Origin: an uncultured Verrucomicrobiota bacterium
Lineage (GTDB): Bacteria; Verrucomicrobiota; Kiritimatiellia; RFP12; UBA1067
NCBI GenBank assembly: GCA_946623785.1
Contig: CAMORM010000010.1
Location: 1-39,174 of the forward strand
DNA length: 39,174 bases
Direction: 5' to 3'
Translations under genes and position numbers: made by a program
Shown: in pieces, positions 1 to 9,125 of the stretch
How the letters are laid out: each line of letters opens with the position of its first letter
Numbering within the stretch: position 1 is the stretch's first letter
Notes under the pieces: generated by a model
Databases searched by the model: none
What the model was told of the DNA's origin: nothing
Seen by the model: only the letters and a program-made list of their open reading frames with translations

Positions 1-112
1 ATACGTTCGTGTTCGGTTCGCATCCCGTCTTCAGCAGGCAGCCGCAGAACATCTTCGTGTTCGTCTTCAGCTGCACGTGGGTCTCAAGTCCGATTGTGTT
101 CTCGAATTCCAT
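1..112 (-). CDS. gatB: Asp/Glu-tRNA(Asn/Gln) amidotransferase subunit B, N-terminal fragment (runs off window)
   Basis: Reverse-strand translation from ATG at 112: [37 protein letters not shown], the typical GatB N-terminus; follows gatC-gatA. Confidence 0.93.
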   Translation of the reverse strand, partial: MEFENTIGLETHVQLKTNTKMFCGCLLKTGCEPNTNV

Positions 113-143
113 GGCTTGTATCTTCCTCGGATGCTTGTGTCGG

Positions 144-1592
144 TCAGGAGCGGACGAGTTCGAACGCGCGGCAGATGCGCAGCAGCGTGGCCTCGCGGTA
201 GCAGCCGCCGATGAACTGCACGCCCACGGGCAGCTTTGTGTCGGCCGTGAACCCCGCCGGCACGCTCGCCGCGCAGTTGCCGGAAAGCGCGGACGGGATC
301 GTGAAGAGGTCGTTGAGGTACATCGTGAGCGGGTCCTGCACCTCGCCAAGCCTGAACGCCGGCGTGGGCGCGACGGGCGTCAGGAGCGCGTCCACCTTGC
401 GGAACGCCTCGTCGAAGTCGCGCCTTATGAGCGTGCGCACCTTCTGCGCGCGCCCGTAGTACGCGTCGTAGTAGCCGCTCGAAAGCACGTACGTGCCCAT
501 GATGATGCGGCGCTTCACCTCCGGGCCGAAACCCTCGGCGCGGCTGCGCGCGTAGAGGTTGAACACGCTGTCGGAGCGCTCGGAGCGGTGGCCGTAGCGC
601 ACGCCGTCGAAGCGCGCGAGGTTGGCGCTCGCCTCGGCGGGCGCCACGATGTAGTACACAGCCATCGCGTACTCGGTGTGCGGAAGCGAGACCTCAACGA
701 GCTCCGCGCCCGCGGCCTCGCACTTCTTCACGGCCTCTTCCGTTATGCGCTTCACCTCTGGGTCGATTCCCTTGACGTCGAAGTACTCCTTGGGGAGTCC
801 GAGCTTCACGCCCTTCATGGACGCGCCTTCAAGGGCCGCCACGTAGTCCGGAACGCACTCGTCCGGCGTGGTGCCGTCCATCGGATCCTTGCCGGCGAGC
901 GCCTGCAGGAGGATCGCTGCGTCCTTCACGCTCTTCGTCATGGGGCCAACCTGGTCGAGCGACGAGGCGAACGCCGTCACCCCGTAGCGCGAGACGCGCC
1001 CGTAGCTCGGCTTCAGGCCCACACAGTTGCAGAAGCTCGCCGGCTGGCGGATGGACCCGCCCGTGTCCGTTCCGAGCGCCGCGATGCAGAGATTTCCGCC
1101 AACCGCGGCCGCGCTGCCGCCTGACGAGCCGCCGGGAACGCGTTCTGTGTCGTACGGGTTGCGCGTGACGCCGAGCCCCGAGTTCTCCGTTGAGGAGCCC
1201 ATGGCGAACTCGTCCATGTTCACTCGACCTGCGCACACGACGCCGTGCGACTTGAGGTTCTTGATGACCGTGGCGTCGTACGGCGAGACATAGCCCCTGA
1301 GTATCTTGGAGGCGCACGTGCAGGGCTGGCCCTTCACGTTGATGAGGTCCTTGATCGCCACCGGTACGCCGAGGAGCGCGTAGTCGCTCTCCGGGCAGGC
1401 GGCGCGCACTTCGTCCGCCGCCTTGGCGTCCGCGAGCGCGCCTTCCTCGTCGAAGGTGAGGTACGCGCCGATCTCCGGGTTCTTCGCGTGGTAGCGGTCG
1501 ATCACCGCCTTCGTTAGCTCGACCGACGAAATCTCCTTCTTGGCGAGAAGCTCGCCCGCCTCCGCCACGCCCAGTTCGTAAAGTTCGCTCAT
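144..1592 (-). CDS. gatA: Asp/Glu-tRNA amidotransferase subunit A
   Basis: Amidase signature [13 protein letters not shown]...[15 protein letters not shown]; overlaps gatC by 4 nt (ATGA). Confidence 0.97.
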   Translation of the reverse strand: MSELYELGVAEAGELLAKKEISSVELTKAVIDRYHAKNPEIGAYLTFDEEGALADAKAADEVRAACPESDYALLGVPVAIKDLINVKGQPCTCASKILRGYVSPYDATVIKNLKSHGVVCAGRVNMDEFAMGSSTENSGLGVTRNPYDTERVPGGSSGGSAAAVGGNLCIAALGTDTGGSIRQPASFCNCVGLKPSYGRVSRYGVTAFASSLDQVGPMTKSVKDAAILLQALAGKDPMDGTTPDECVPDYVAALEGASMKGVKLGLPKEYFDVKGIDPEVKRITEEAVKKCEAAGAELVEVSLPHTEYAMAVYYIVAPAEASANLARFDGVRYGHRSERSDSVFNLYARSRAEGFGPEVKRRIIMGTYVLSSGYYDAYYGRAQKVRTLIRRDFDEAFRKVDALLTPVAPTPAFRLGEVQDPLTMYLNDLFTIPSALSGNCAASVPAGFTADTKLPVGVQFIGGCYREATLLRICRAFELVRS

Positions 1593-1879
1593 GACTCCGC
1601 GTCCTCCACTATCTTGGGGAGTTTGAAATCCGTTTCCGTGCGGGCGGGCGCGTTCGCAAGCGCAAGCTCGCGGTCCATCGAGGGGCGCACCTCGTCCTCG
1701 CGGAACGCGTTCACGAGCCTGCGCCCGTGCATCGTGGGCTCCACGCCCTCCACGTCCACCTCGGATATCTTGTCCACATAGCCGACGATGCTCTCCAGCT
1801 GTCCCTGGAAAAGCGCCTTCTCCTCGTCGGTCAGTTCTAGCCGCGCAAGCTCCGCGACATAGGCAACGTCAATTTTCAT
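1589..1879 (-). CDS. gatC: Asp/Glu-tRNA amidotransferase subunit C
   Basis: 96 aa; MKIDVAYVAELARLELTDEEKALFQGQLESIVGYVDKISEVDVEGVEPTMH is typical GatC. Confidence 0.95.
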   Translation of the reverse strand: MKIDVAYVAELARLELTDEEKALFQGQLESIVGYVDKISEVDVEGVEPTMHGRRLVNAFREDEVRPSMDRELALANAPARTETDFKLPKIVEDAES

Positions 1880-1887
1880 AGGCGGAG

Positions 1888-1893
1888 ATTATA
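1888..1893 (-). promoter_or_regulatory. -10 box of gatCAB (TTTGGTATAAT, extended -10), 8 nt from ATG
   Basis: Minus strand TTTTGGTATAATCTCCGCCTATGAAAATT. Confidence 0.75.
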
Positions 1894-2009
1894 CCAAAAA
1901 AACGGCCGTCTGTACGAGCGGAATGCAATTTTGTCCGAGAGAAGGCGCAAGAACCCGTTTGCGGATTGCGCTGCGGGCGAAACCGCGGCGCGCGGCCCCT
2001 GGCGCTGCG

Positions 2010-2050
2010 CGGGCAAAAGCAAAGGACGCCGGGATCGAACCCGGCGTCCT
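2010..2050 (-). terminator. Rho-independent terminator downstream of rpsG
   Basis: Perfect 11-bp stem AGGACGCCGGG/CCCGGCGTCCT (2023-2033/2040-2050), 6-nt loop, then TTTGCTTTTG on the minus strand. Confidence 0.8.
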
Positions 2051-2081
2051 CGTGTTTCGGAAAAGCGCACAGGGCGCCTGA

Positions 2082-2603
2082 TTACCACGCGTAGTGCGCG
2101 AACGCCTTGTTGGCGGCGGCCATCTTGTGCACGTCGTCACGCTTCTTGATGACGTTGCCCTGGCCCTGGAACGCGTCGATGATCTCGGCTGCGACCGCGG
2201 CGGGCATGCCCATGCCGTGGCGGCCCGATGCATAGAGGGCCATCCAGCGGAGGGCGAGCGAAAGCTGGCGGACCGGATTGATGTCGACCGGCACCGGATA
2301 GGTGGTGCCGCCGACGCGGCGGGTCTTCACCTCCACCTTCGGCTTCATGTTCTCGATCGCCTGGGAAATGATCTCAAGCGGCTCGGTCACGGGAGCGGCC
2401 TGGTCGCCTTCGCCCTTCATGAACTTCGCCGGGTTCTTCTTCACTTCCTCTTCAAGCTTCTCGATCGCGCCGTAGACGATGCGCTCTGCGGTCTGCTTCT
2501 TTCCGTCCTTCATCAGCCCGCGAATGATGTGGGCGACGAGTTCGGAATTGAACTTGGGGTCGGTTGAGACCCGCTTTTCGATTTTCTTTGCGCGTCTGGA
2601 CAT
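2082..2603 (-). CDS. rpsG: 30S ribosomal protein S7
   Basis: MSRRAKKIEKRVSTDPKFNSELVAHIIRGLMKDGKK...RWMALYASGRHGMGMPAAVAAEIIDAFQGQGNVIKKRDDVHKMAAANKAFAHYAW. Confidence 0.98.
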   Translation of the reverse strand: MSRRAKKIEKRVSTDPKFNSELVAHIIRGLMKDGKKQTAERIVYGAIEKLEEEVKKNPAKFMKGEGDQAAPVTEPLEIISQAIENMKPKVEVKTRRVGGTTYPVPVDINPVRQLSLALRWMALYASGRHGMGMPAAVAAEIIDAFQGQGNVIKKRDDVHKMAAANKAFAHYAW

Positions 2604-2613
2604 GGCTTACCCC

Positions 2614-2997
2614 TTACTTCTTCTCTTCCTTTGCGTGCTTCACGCCGTACTTCGAGCGGCTGCGGTTGCGGCCGTTCACGCCGAGCGAGTCGAGCACGCC
2701 GCGCACGATGTGGTAGCGAACGCCAGGGAGGTCCTTCACGCGGCCGCCGCGCACGAGCACCACGCTGTGCTCCTGCAGGTTGTGGCCTTCGCCGGGGATG
2801 TACGCCGTAACTTCCACGCCGGTCGTAAGGCGCACACGGGCAACCTTGCGGAGAGCGGAGTTAGGCTTCTTGGGGGTCATCGTCTTCACGACGAGACAGA
2901 CGCCGCGGCGCTGAGGGCATTCCTTCAGCGCCGGCGATTTCGAATGCGTCGCAAGAGGATGACGCCCCTTGCGGATCAACTGGTTAATTGTCGGCAT
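2614..2997 (-). CDS. rpsL: 30S ribosomal protein S12
   Basis: ORF trimmed to [12 protein letters not shown]...[74 protein letters not shown] upstream. Confidence 0.98.
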   Translation of the reverse strand: MPTINQLIRKGRHPLATHSKSPALKECPQRRGVCLVVKTMTPKKPNSALRKVARVRLTTGVEVTAYIPGEGHNLQEHSVVLVRGGRVKDLPGVRYHIVRGVLDSLGVNGRNRSRSKYGVKHAKEEKK

Positions 2998-3031
2998 TGA
3001 TTTTCCTTCTTTTCCGAAACAGTGAAATGAT

Positions 3032-3060
3032 ATTATACCAAACCTTCGCCCCGTTGGCAA
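3032..3060 (-). promoter_or_regulatory. rpsL-rpsG promoter: TTGCCA-N17-TATAAT with TGG extension
   Basis: Minus strand TTGCCAACGGGGCGAAGGTTTGGTATAAT, 34 nt before the rpsL ATG. Confidence 0.8.
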
Positions 3061-3104
3061 TGGGGCAAAAATAACAAAAATTTGGTCCATTACGGCATTA
3101 CAGG

Positions 3105-4100
3105 TCAGGCATAGGCGTGCAGGCCGGAGAAAAGCCTGGAAAAGTTCACCCACAGGAGCGTGGCGAGGATAAGCGCGCCGCCGATCCGGAGGAGCGCGCG
3201 CTCCAGTCTGCGCCTGGATTCCGGCGTCTTCGCCGGAAGCCGCCCTACATGGAAGAAGAGCCCGTAGGCAAGCCAAGTGCAGAGGGACCACATCTCCTTC
3301 GGGTCGAACTGCCACCATTCGCTCCAGCATATCTTTCCCCAAAGGGCGCCGAGCACAAGTCCGAGGGTCATCAGGCAGAAAGCCGCCCCCCAGAGCCGCC
3401 TCAGAAGCCCGAAGGCCGCGAAAAGGAATATGACGTACGAGAGCAGGTATGCGAGGATGTGCGGGAAGAGAAGCGGACTCTGGAGGGCAGGCACGAGGTC
3501 AGGACGGAGCACCGAGCGTCCGATGAAATACACCGGCACGGCCGAAACCGCCACGGCCGCCGCATACGGCCACCATTTCCCGATTCCGCAGGCACTGCCA
3601 CCGCCCGGGCTTTCACGCCTCTCCTCCGCGACGGCGGACCTCCACCACTTCACCGCGAGCATTGCAGCCCCAAGTAGCATCATCGCCCATCCGGCGAAGG
3701 CAAGCGGCAGGAAAGGGTCGCGCACGCACTTGAGCACTGTGTACTCGCCGCGCGCGTCCTCTCCCCATCCCGACTGGTATATCCACCACCCTCCGCGCAC
3801 CAGCGGATGGTTGACGGAAATCCCCACGTTCTCGACGGAGCCCTTCGCCCCTCCCGCCATGTAGTGGACTTCAGAAACGAACTGCCTCGGCTTCCCCGAC
3901 TCGTACCGGGGGACCCTGAAGCGCTTCAGCGCGACAACGGCATCCTCCACCTGCATCGCCTCGCCAGGCGCCAGATCGACCTCGATCGGCGGAGGAAGGA
4001 GGCCCGCCATTCTCCCGGCGCGCGTAAACGCAAGCGCGGACACCGCAAGCGCGAACCCGAGGTGCAGCCAGAAGGACGGTCTCTTGACGGAACCTGCCAT
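3105..4100 (-). CDS. Compact ResB-like/CcsA-type cytochrome c biogenesis fusion
   Basis: ResB-like N-terminal part ([26 protein letters not shown]) followed by CcsA-like [16 protein letters not shown]...[35 protein letters not shown] (WWD-type motif with flanking His). Confidence 0.8.
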   Translation of the reverse strand: MAGSVKRPSFWLHLGFALAVSALAFTRAGRMAGLLPPPIEVDLAPGEAMQVEDAVVALKRFRVPRYESGKPRQFVSEVHYMAGGAKGSVENVGISVNHPLVRGGWWIYQSGWGEDARGEYTVLKCVRDPFLPLAFAGWAMMLLGAAMLAVKWWRSAVAEERRESPGGGSACGIGKWWPYAAAVAVSAVPVYFIGRSVLRPDLVPALQSPLLFPHILAYLLSYVIFLFAAFGLLRRLWGAAFCLMTLGLVLGALWGKICWSEWWQFDPKEMWSLCTWLAYGLFFHVGRLPAKTPESRRRLERALLRIGGALILATLLWVNFSRLFSGLHAYA

Positions 4101-4136
4101 TGTATTACCGTGCGCCCGGCCCAGACCGCCGGCGCG

Positions 4137-6290
4137 TCAGTAGATGAACAGCATCTCGCGGTACTTGGGCAGCGGCCAGCGGGAATCGTCGACAAGCCGC
4201 TCCAGCGCGTCGACCGTGCGGCGCAGGCTCGCCATCTCGTGAAGCTGGTCCGCGCTCGTGCCGTGCGAAAGCGCCTTGTCGAGCCTCTCGCACTTCACAT
4301 GCAGGTCGTCCAGCCCCGCGCCGAGCTTCAGCGCCAGCGCCTTAAGGCCGCGCGTGCCGACCTTGAGCCCGTCCTTGCGCGCCACGGAAAGCGCGGTCGC
4401 GAGCTTCGAGAACTCGTCCGCCACGACAGGGCGGATCATCGACCTCGCGATGGAGAGCGCCACCTGCCCCTCGATGTGCACCCTGCTGGTGTAAGTCTCG
4501 CGCTCGATCTCCCAGCGCGACTTCATCTCGGCCGGGGAGAACACGCCGTACTTCGCGAAGAGCTCCTGGTTCGCCCTGTCGACTATCGGCGCAATGGCCG
4601 ACAGCGTGTCCGGCATGTTCGGCAGCCCCCTGCGGGCCGCCTCAGCGGGCCATTCGGACGCATACCCGTCGCCCGAAAACAGGACGCGCGAATGCTTCCT
4701 TATGATCTTCTGGAGCAGCTTCTGGAGAGTGTCGTTGAAATCGGCCTTGCCGCTCTTCGCGAGCTCGTCGGAAATGTAGTCGAGCGACTCCGCCACGATC
4801 GTGTTCAGGACGGCCTCGGGATACGCGCAGCTCTGCGAGGAGCCGGGCGCGCGGAACTCGAACTTGTTCCCGGTGAACGCGAACGGGCTCGTGCGGTTGC
4901 GGTCGGTCGCGTCGCGCGGGAGCGGCGGCAGCGTGTCCACGCCGACGCGCAGCGCGGAAGGCGCCGCGCTTGAGCGGGACTTCCCGGAGTCGCCCTTCTC
5001 GAGCTGCTCGACGATCTCGGCGAGCTGGTCGCCGAGGTAGATTGAGATCACGGCTGGCGGCGCCTCGTTGCCGCCGAGGCGGTGGTCGTTCCCGGCCGAA
5101 GCGGTTGTCGAGCGGAGGATGTCCGCATGACTGTCGACCGCGCGGATCACCGCCGCGAGCACCGTGAGGAATATCGCGTTCTCCTTCGGGCTCTTGCCGG
5201 GCTCGAGGAGGTTCCTTCCGCCGTACGCAATCGACCAGTTGCAGTGCTTGCCGCTGCCGTTCACTCCCTCGAAGGGCTTCTCGTGGAGGAGGCACACAAA
5301 GCCGTTCCGCTCCGCCGTGCGGCGCAGTATCTCCATCGCGAGCATGTTGTGGTCGACTGCGAGGTTGAGGTCCTCGAACATCGGCGCGAGCTCGAACTGC
5401 GCCGGCGCGACCTCGTTGTGGCGCGTCTTCGCGGGGATTCCGAGCTTCCAGAGCTGGTGGTCGACCTCTGTCATGAACTTCAGGACGCGCGGCCTTATGG
5501 AGCCGTAGTAGTGGTCGTCGAGCTGCTGGTGCTTGGCGGGCGCCGCGCCGAACACCGTGCGGCCCGTCTGGAGGAGGTCTGGGCGCATCATGTAGAAAGC
5601 GCGGTCGACGAGGAAGTACTCCTGCTCCGCGCCGAGCGTCACCGACACGTGCGCCTTCTTCTGGTGGAATATCCCCATGAGGCGCTCCACCGAGTGCGTG
5701 AGCGCCTGGAGCGAGCGGAGGAGGGGCGTCTTGGCGTCAAGCGCCTCGCCGTTGTACGAGCAGAACGCCGTCGGCACGCAGAGCGTCGCTCCGTTGGCGT
5801 GGCGCTTGATGAACGCCGGGGAAGTCGGGTCCCACGTGGTGTAGCCGCGCGCCTCGAAGGTAGAGCGCAGCCCCCCGGAGGGGAAGCTCGAGGCGTCCGC
5901 CTCGCCGCCTATGAGGTTGGAGCCCGAGAAGCGCTGGATGGCCTCGCCCTGCCCGCGCGACTCGAGGAACGCGTCGTGCTTCTCAGCCGTTCCGCCCGTA
6001 AGCGGCTGGAACCAGTGCGTGAAATGCGTGGCGCCCTTCGCGAGCGCCCAGCGCTTCATGCCGTCCGCAACCTCGTCGGCTATCGACGGGTCGAGCGGCG
6101 CATAGTCGTTCACCACGGCAAGCAGCTTCGCGGCCGTCGCCTTCGAGAGGTACTTCCTGATCATCTTCGCGCCGAATACGTCCTCGCCGTATGTCGAAAG
6201 CGACGCGTCCGGCGGAAGCTCCTCCGTCGGCGCGAGCGGGACGCGTTCGGCTATCGCGTTGATGGCGTGCACTCTGTTGTTTTCGCTCAT
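4137..6290 (-). CDS. glnN: Glutamine synthetase type III
   Basis: 717 aa; AKTRHNEVAPAQFELAPMFEDLNLAVDHNMLAMEILRRTAERNGFVCLLHEKPFEGVNGSGKHCNWS; GNEAPPAVISIYLGDQL. Confidence 0.95.
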   Translation of the reverse strand: MSENNRVHAINAIAERVPLAPTEELPPDASLSTYGEDVFGAKMIRKYLSKATAAKLLAVVNDYAPLDPSIADEVADGMKRWALAKGATHFTHWFQPLTGGTAEKHDAFLESRGQGEAIQRFSGSNLIGGEADASSFPSGGLRSTFEARGYTTWDPTSPAFIKRHANGATLCVPTAFCSYNGEALDAKTPLLRSLQALTHSVERLMGIFHQKKAHVSVTLGAEQEYFLVDRAFYMMRPDLLQTGRTVFGAAPAKHQQLDDHYYGSIRPRVLKFMTEVDHQLWKLGIPAKTRHNEVAPAQFELAPMFEDLNLAVDHNMLAMEILRRTAERNGFVCLLHEKPFEGVNGSGKHCNWSIAYGGRNLLEPGKSPKENAIFLTVLAAVIRAVDSHADILRSTTASAGNDHRLGGNEAPPAVISIYLGDQLAEIVEQLEKGDSGKSRSSAAPSALRVGVDTLPPLPRDATDRNRTSPFAFTGNKFEFRAPGSSQSCAYPEAVLNTIVAESLDYISDELAKSGKADFNDTLQKLLQKIIRKHSRVLFSGDGYASEWPAEAARRGLPNMPDTLSAIAPIVDRANQELFAKYGVFSPAEMKSRWEIERETYTSRVHIEGQVALSIARSMIRPVVADEFSKLATALSVARKDGLKVGTRGLKALALKLGAGLDDLHVKCERLDKALSHGTSADQLHEMASLRRTVDALERLVDDSRWPLPKYREMLFIY

Positions 6291-6298
6291 AGGCGGAC

Positions 6299-6304
6299 AT
6301 TATA
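6299..6304 (-). promoter_or_regulatory. -10 box of glnN (TTTGGTATAAT), 8 nt from ATG
   Basis: Minus strand GCTTTGGTATAATGTCCGCCTATGAGC; nearly the same block as upstream of gatC. Confidence 0.75.
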
Positions 6305-6386
6305 CCAAAGCCCCTTCCGCCGCCGCAACCAGTAAAATCCACCAGAAAAATCCGCGGACGACGGGCGAAAACCAGCCGCACTTGAA

Positions 6387-7277
6387 TCACTTGAACTGCT
6401 CAAGCCACTTCGCCGCAAGAGCGGGCCAGGCGTCCGTAGGGAAGCCAAGCTTGCGTATGCCGTAGCCGTGGCCGCCATGGCCGCCCTTTTCGAACGCATG
6501 GAGCTCCGCGCCCACGCCCGCCTTCTTGAGGGCGGCATAGTAGCCGAGCGACGTCTCCACCTGGCAGAAGTCGTCCTCGCTCTGGACGATGAACGCGCGC
6601 GGCGTGTCTGAGTCGACGGGATACTCGTCGAGTCGGACCTCCATCCCCTCGTGGCCCTTCCATACGTCGTCCTTGTCCTTCCTTGCCACGAGATCCCAAG
6701 GATATATCGGCATCTGGAAGTCGGGGCGGCACGAATTGTCGTCTATTTCGTCGATCCTCCCGTATATGGGCTTCTTCGAGTTCGTGGCGGCCCGCACAGT
6801 GAGGTTCGCCCCGGCCGAAAAGCCCATGATGCCGACCTTCGCGGGGTCGATGTTGAAGCGCGCGGCGTTCGCCTTCGTCCAGCGGATCGCGCGCTGCGCG
6901 TCCGCAAGGGCGCCATCGCGCTGCCCTGGCACGCGGTACTTGAGTATTATGCCCGCAACGCCCAGGTCCTTGAGCCACTGCGCCACCTCGACGCCTTCGT
7001 GGTTCCACGCGAGGATCCCATAGCCGCCTCCAGGGCATATCACGACAGCCGGAGTCGGCTTCTCGGCGCCAGGAACCGGCACAACTACGACCTGCGGCAC
7101 GCTTACGTTCGCTATGCGCACGATGTCGTCCCTCATCGGCGACACGCCTTCGGGCTTTGGGTTCTCCTTCGCGAGGGGGATGTTGTCCTTGGGCCAGATC
7201 TCGTATGCCATGTTGGGAGTGTCGGCGAAGGCGCCCGCAGCCGAGAGGGCTAGTGCCGCAATTACCGTCTTCTTCAT
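6387..7277 (-). CDS. Secreted alpha/beta-hydrolase (esterase, acetylxylan-esterase-like)
   Basis: Signal peptide MKKTVIAALALSAAGAFA; VVICPGGGYGILAWNHEGVEVAQWL, nucleophile elbow GFSAG, C-terminal HGGHGYG. Start moved to the internal ATG. Confidence 0.82.
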   Translation of the reverse strand: MKKTVIAALALSAAGAFADTPNMAYEIWPKDNIPLAKENPKPEGVSPMRDDIVRIANVSVPQVVVVPVPGAEKPTPAVVICPGGGYGILAWNHEGVEVAQWLKDLGVAGIILKYRVPGQRDGALADAQRAIRWTKANAARFNIDPAKVGIMGFSAGANLTVRAATNSKKPIYGRIDEIDDNSCRPDFQMPIYPWDLVARKDKDDVWKGHEGMEVRLDEYPVDSDTPRAFIVQSEDDFCQVETSLGYYAALKKAGVGAELHAFEKGGHGGHGYGIRKLGFPTDAWPALAAKWLEQFK

Positions 7278-7290
7278 CGCAACAGCCCTT

Positions 7291-8007
7291 TCACTTGAAC
7301 AGCTTGGCAACCGGCAGCTTGCGCGCCTTGACGTCGGCTACGAACAGGCCAGCGAAGCGCTTCGCCCCGGCCTTGGTCGGATGCGTAGTGTCGAACATCT
7401 CCTTGCCGTCGCGGGTCGTGGCGCACAGGTAGCACTCGAGCGCAGCCTCCCTGCCGATCTTCGCGAGTTCGGCCGAGGTGAGCGACGTCATGTCAACGAA
7501 GGCGAGCTTCTTCTCGTCGGCCACAGCCTTCGCGAAGTCGCCGTACTTGCGGCGCGACGCGTTGTGCTTGTCGTTGAACTTGTCGTCGGGCTTGCCGTTC
7601 TTGCCGTAGCCCGCGCTGGAAATCGGGCTGCAGATCACAGGCGTCGCGCCCTTGGCGATAACGTCGTCGGCGAACTTCGTCAGCGTATCCTTGAACTCCT
7701 TCTCCTCGACGAGCTTGTTCTTGGCGGCGTCGTTGATGCCGAACTGGATTATCACGAAGTCGCCGGAGGAGATCTTCTTCAGGCTCTTCTCCCACCCCGG
7801 AAGCGTGGTGCGCACCGTCCTGCCGCCAACAGCGCAGTTGACAACGCCGTTGCTGGGCGCGAGCGACTCCTTGAGCGCGTCGCCCCAGCTGCCGTTCCTC
7901 ACGGAAGCCGAGCGCGGGGCGAGGGTTGAGTCGCCGACCAGCACGATGTTCGCCGCCGATGCGGCCATGGAAACGACTGCGAATGAGAGCGCTATGATCT
8001 TTTTCAT
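7291..8007 (-). CDS. SGNH-hydrolase, rhamnogalacturonan acetylesterase-like
   Basis: Signal peptide then VLVGDSTLAPRS (GDS block), NCAVGGRT, FGINDA, THPTKAGAKRFA (DxxH-like end). Confidence 0.85.
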   Translation of the reverse strand: MKKIIALSFAVVSMAASAANIVLVGDSTLAPRSASVRNGSWGDALKESLAPSNGVVNCAVGGRTVRTTLPGWEKSLKKISSGDFVIIQFGINDAAKNKLVEEKEFKDTLTKFADDVIAKGATPVICSPISSAGYGKNGKPDDKFNDKHNASRRKYGDFAKAVADEKKLAFVDMTSLTSAELAKIGREAALECYLCATTRDGKEMFDTTHPTKAGAKRFAGLFVADVKARKLPVAKLFK

Positions 8008-8052
8008 TTGTTTCACCGTTTAGTGCCTGCAATGCCGTTATGGGCGATGCAG

Positions 8053-8058
8053 ATTATA
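8053..8058 (-). promoter_or_regulatory. -10 box TTTGGTATAAT upstream of the esterase operon
   Basis: Same TTTGGTATAAT string as at gatC, glnN and rpsL; 45 nt before ATG 8007. Confidence 0.65.
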
Positions 8059-8126
8059 CCAAACTCCAGCGCCCTAGGCTACCACCGGATTTTGCAAATC
8101 GGCAATCTGGAATTGGCGATTGGGAA

Positions 8127-8155
8127 TTGGCGGCACGGGGGCGATTTGGTAGAAT
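8127..8155 (+). promoter_or_regulatory. epmA promoter TTGGCG-N17-TAGAAT with TGG extension
   Basis: Plus strand TTGGCGGCACGGGGGCGATTTGGTAGAAT, 44 nt before ATG 8200. Confidence 0.7.
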
Positions 8156-8199
8156 ACCACCCGAAGCAACGGGGAAACGGCAAGCGAGGCATTTCGCAA

Positions 8200-9054
8200 A
8201 TGATATCGGTGGAACATCTTCAGCTGAGGGCGGAGGTAGTGAGGAAGGTGCGCGCGTTTTTCGACGCGCGCGGCTTCGTTGAGGTCGAGACTCCCGTGCG
8301 CATTCCCGCCCCCGCGCCGGAACCGCACATCGACTGCCCTTCCGCGCCGCCGTGGTTCCTCCGCGCCTCGCCCGAACTCCAGATGAAGAAGCTCCTGTGC
8401 CGCGGCATGCGCAGGATATACGAGATCGGGCCGTGCTTCCGCGAGGGCGAGATCGGAAGGCGCCACCAGAGCGAGTTCACGATGCTGGAGTGGTACCGCG
8501 CCGATTCCGACTACCGCGAGATCATGGCGGACGCCGAAGCGCTCGTCTCGGAAGTCCTCCGCCTTCCTTCGCCCTTCCGCCGCATCACGGTGCGCGAAGC
8601 TTACCGCGGCCTAGCTGGATGGGATCCCTTCGAGAACTTCGACCAGGACCGCTTCGACTTCGACATGGCGGGGAAGATCGAGCCCGGACTCCCCAAGGGG
8701 CCGCTGTTCCTGGTGGACTACCCGCCGGCCGCGGCCTCGCTCTCGAAGCTCCGCCGCGAGGCGGGAATGCCCGATGTAGCCGAGCGCTTCGAGCTGTACG
8801 TGGACGGCATCGAGCTCGCGAACGCCTTCACGGAGCTCACCGACGCAGCCGAGCAGCGGTCCCGCTTCGAGGCCGCGCGCGAGGAGCGCCGCTCGCTTGG
8901 CGAGGCGGACTACCCGCTCGACGAGGAATTCCTCTCGATGCTCGGCTCCATGCCGCCCTCGGGCGGAATCGCGCTCGGAATCGACCGCCTCGTAATGCTC
9001 GCCGCCGGCGCATCGTCGATAGGCGAGGTGATGGCGTTTTCATCCGCGTTCTGA
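8200..9054 (+). CDS. epmA: Elongation factor P--(R)-beta-lysine ligase (EpmA/GenX/PoxA family, LysRS-like)
   Basis: 284 aa without anticodon domain: FFDARGFVEVETPV...FLRASPELQMKKLLCRGMRRIYEIGPCFREGEIGRRHQSEFTMLEWYRA...GIALGIDRLVMLAAG. Confidence 0.88.
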   Translation: MISVEHLQLRAEVVRKVRAFFDARGFVEVETPVRIPAPAPEPHIDCPSAPPWFLRASPELQMKKLLCRGMRRIYEIGPCFREGEIGRRHQSEFTMLEWYRADSDYREIMADAEALVSEVLRLPSPFRRITVREAYRGLAGWDPFENFDQDRFDFDMAGKIEPGLPKGPLFLVDYPPAAASLSKLRREAGMPDVAERFELYVDGIELANAFTELTDAAEQRSRFEAAREERRSLGEADYPLDEEFLSMLGSMPPSGGIALGIDRLVMLAAGASSIGEVMAFSSAF

Positions 9055-9125
9055 CTGCGCATTCCACCGCAGGCCATCCGCGCATCTGGCGAATCCAGCC
9101 GCCAGCGAGGCACAGGCCGCGCGGG

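Noticed and set aside
2023-2050. GCCGGGTTCGATCCCGGC looks like a tRNA T-arm
   Set aside because: Perfect symmetric 11-bp stem with 6-nt loop followed by T-rich tract; register does not fit a T-arm and no other tRNA arms are present. Called a terminator.
5082-6335. 417-aa plus-strand ORF antisense to glnN (also 9-1124, 12158-13885, 14033-15865, 22005-23582, 27362-29581, 32750-34534)
   Set aside because: All are low-complexity Arg/Leu/Val-rich mirror frames of confident genes with no recognisable domain or signal.
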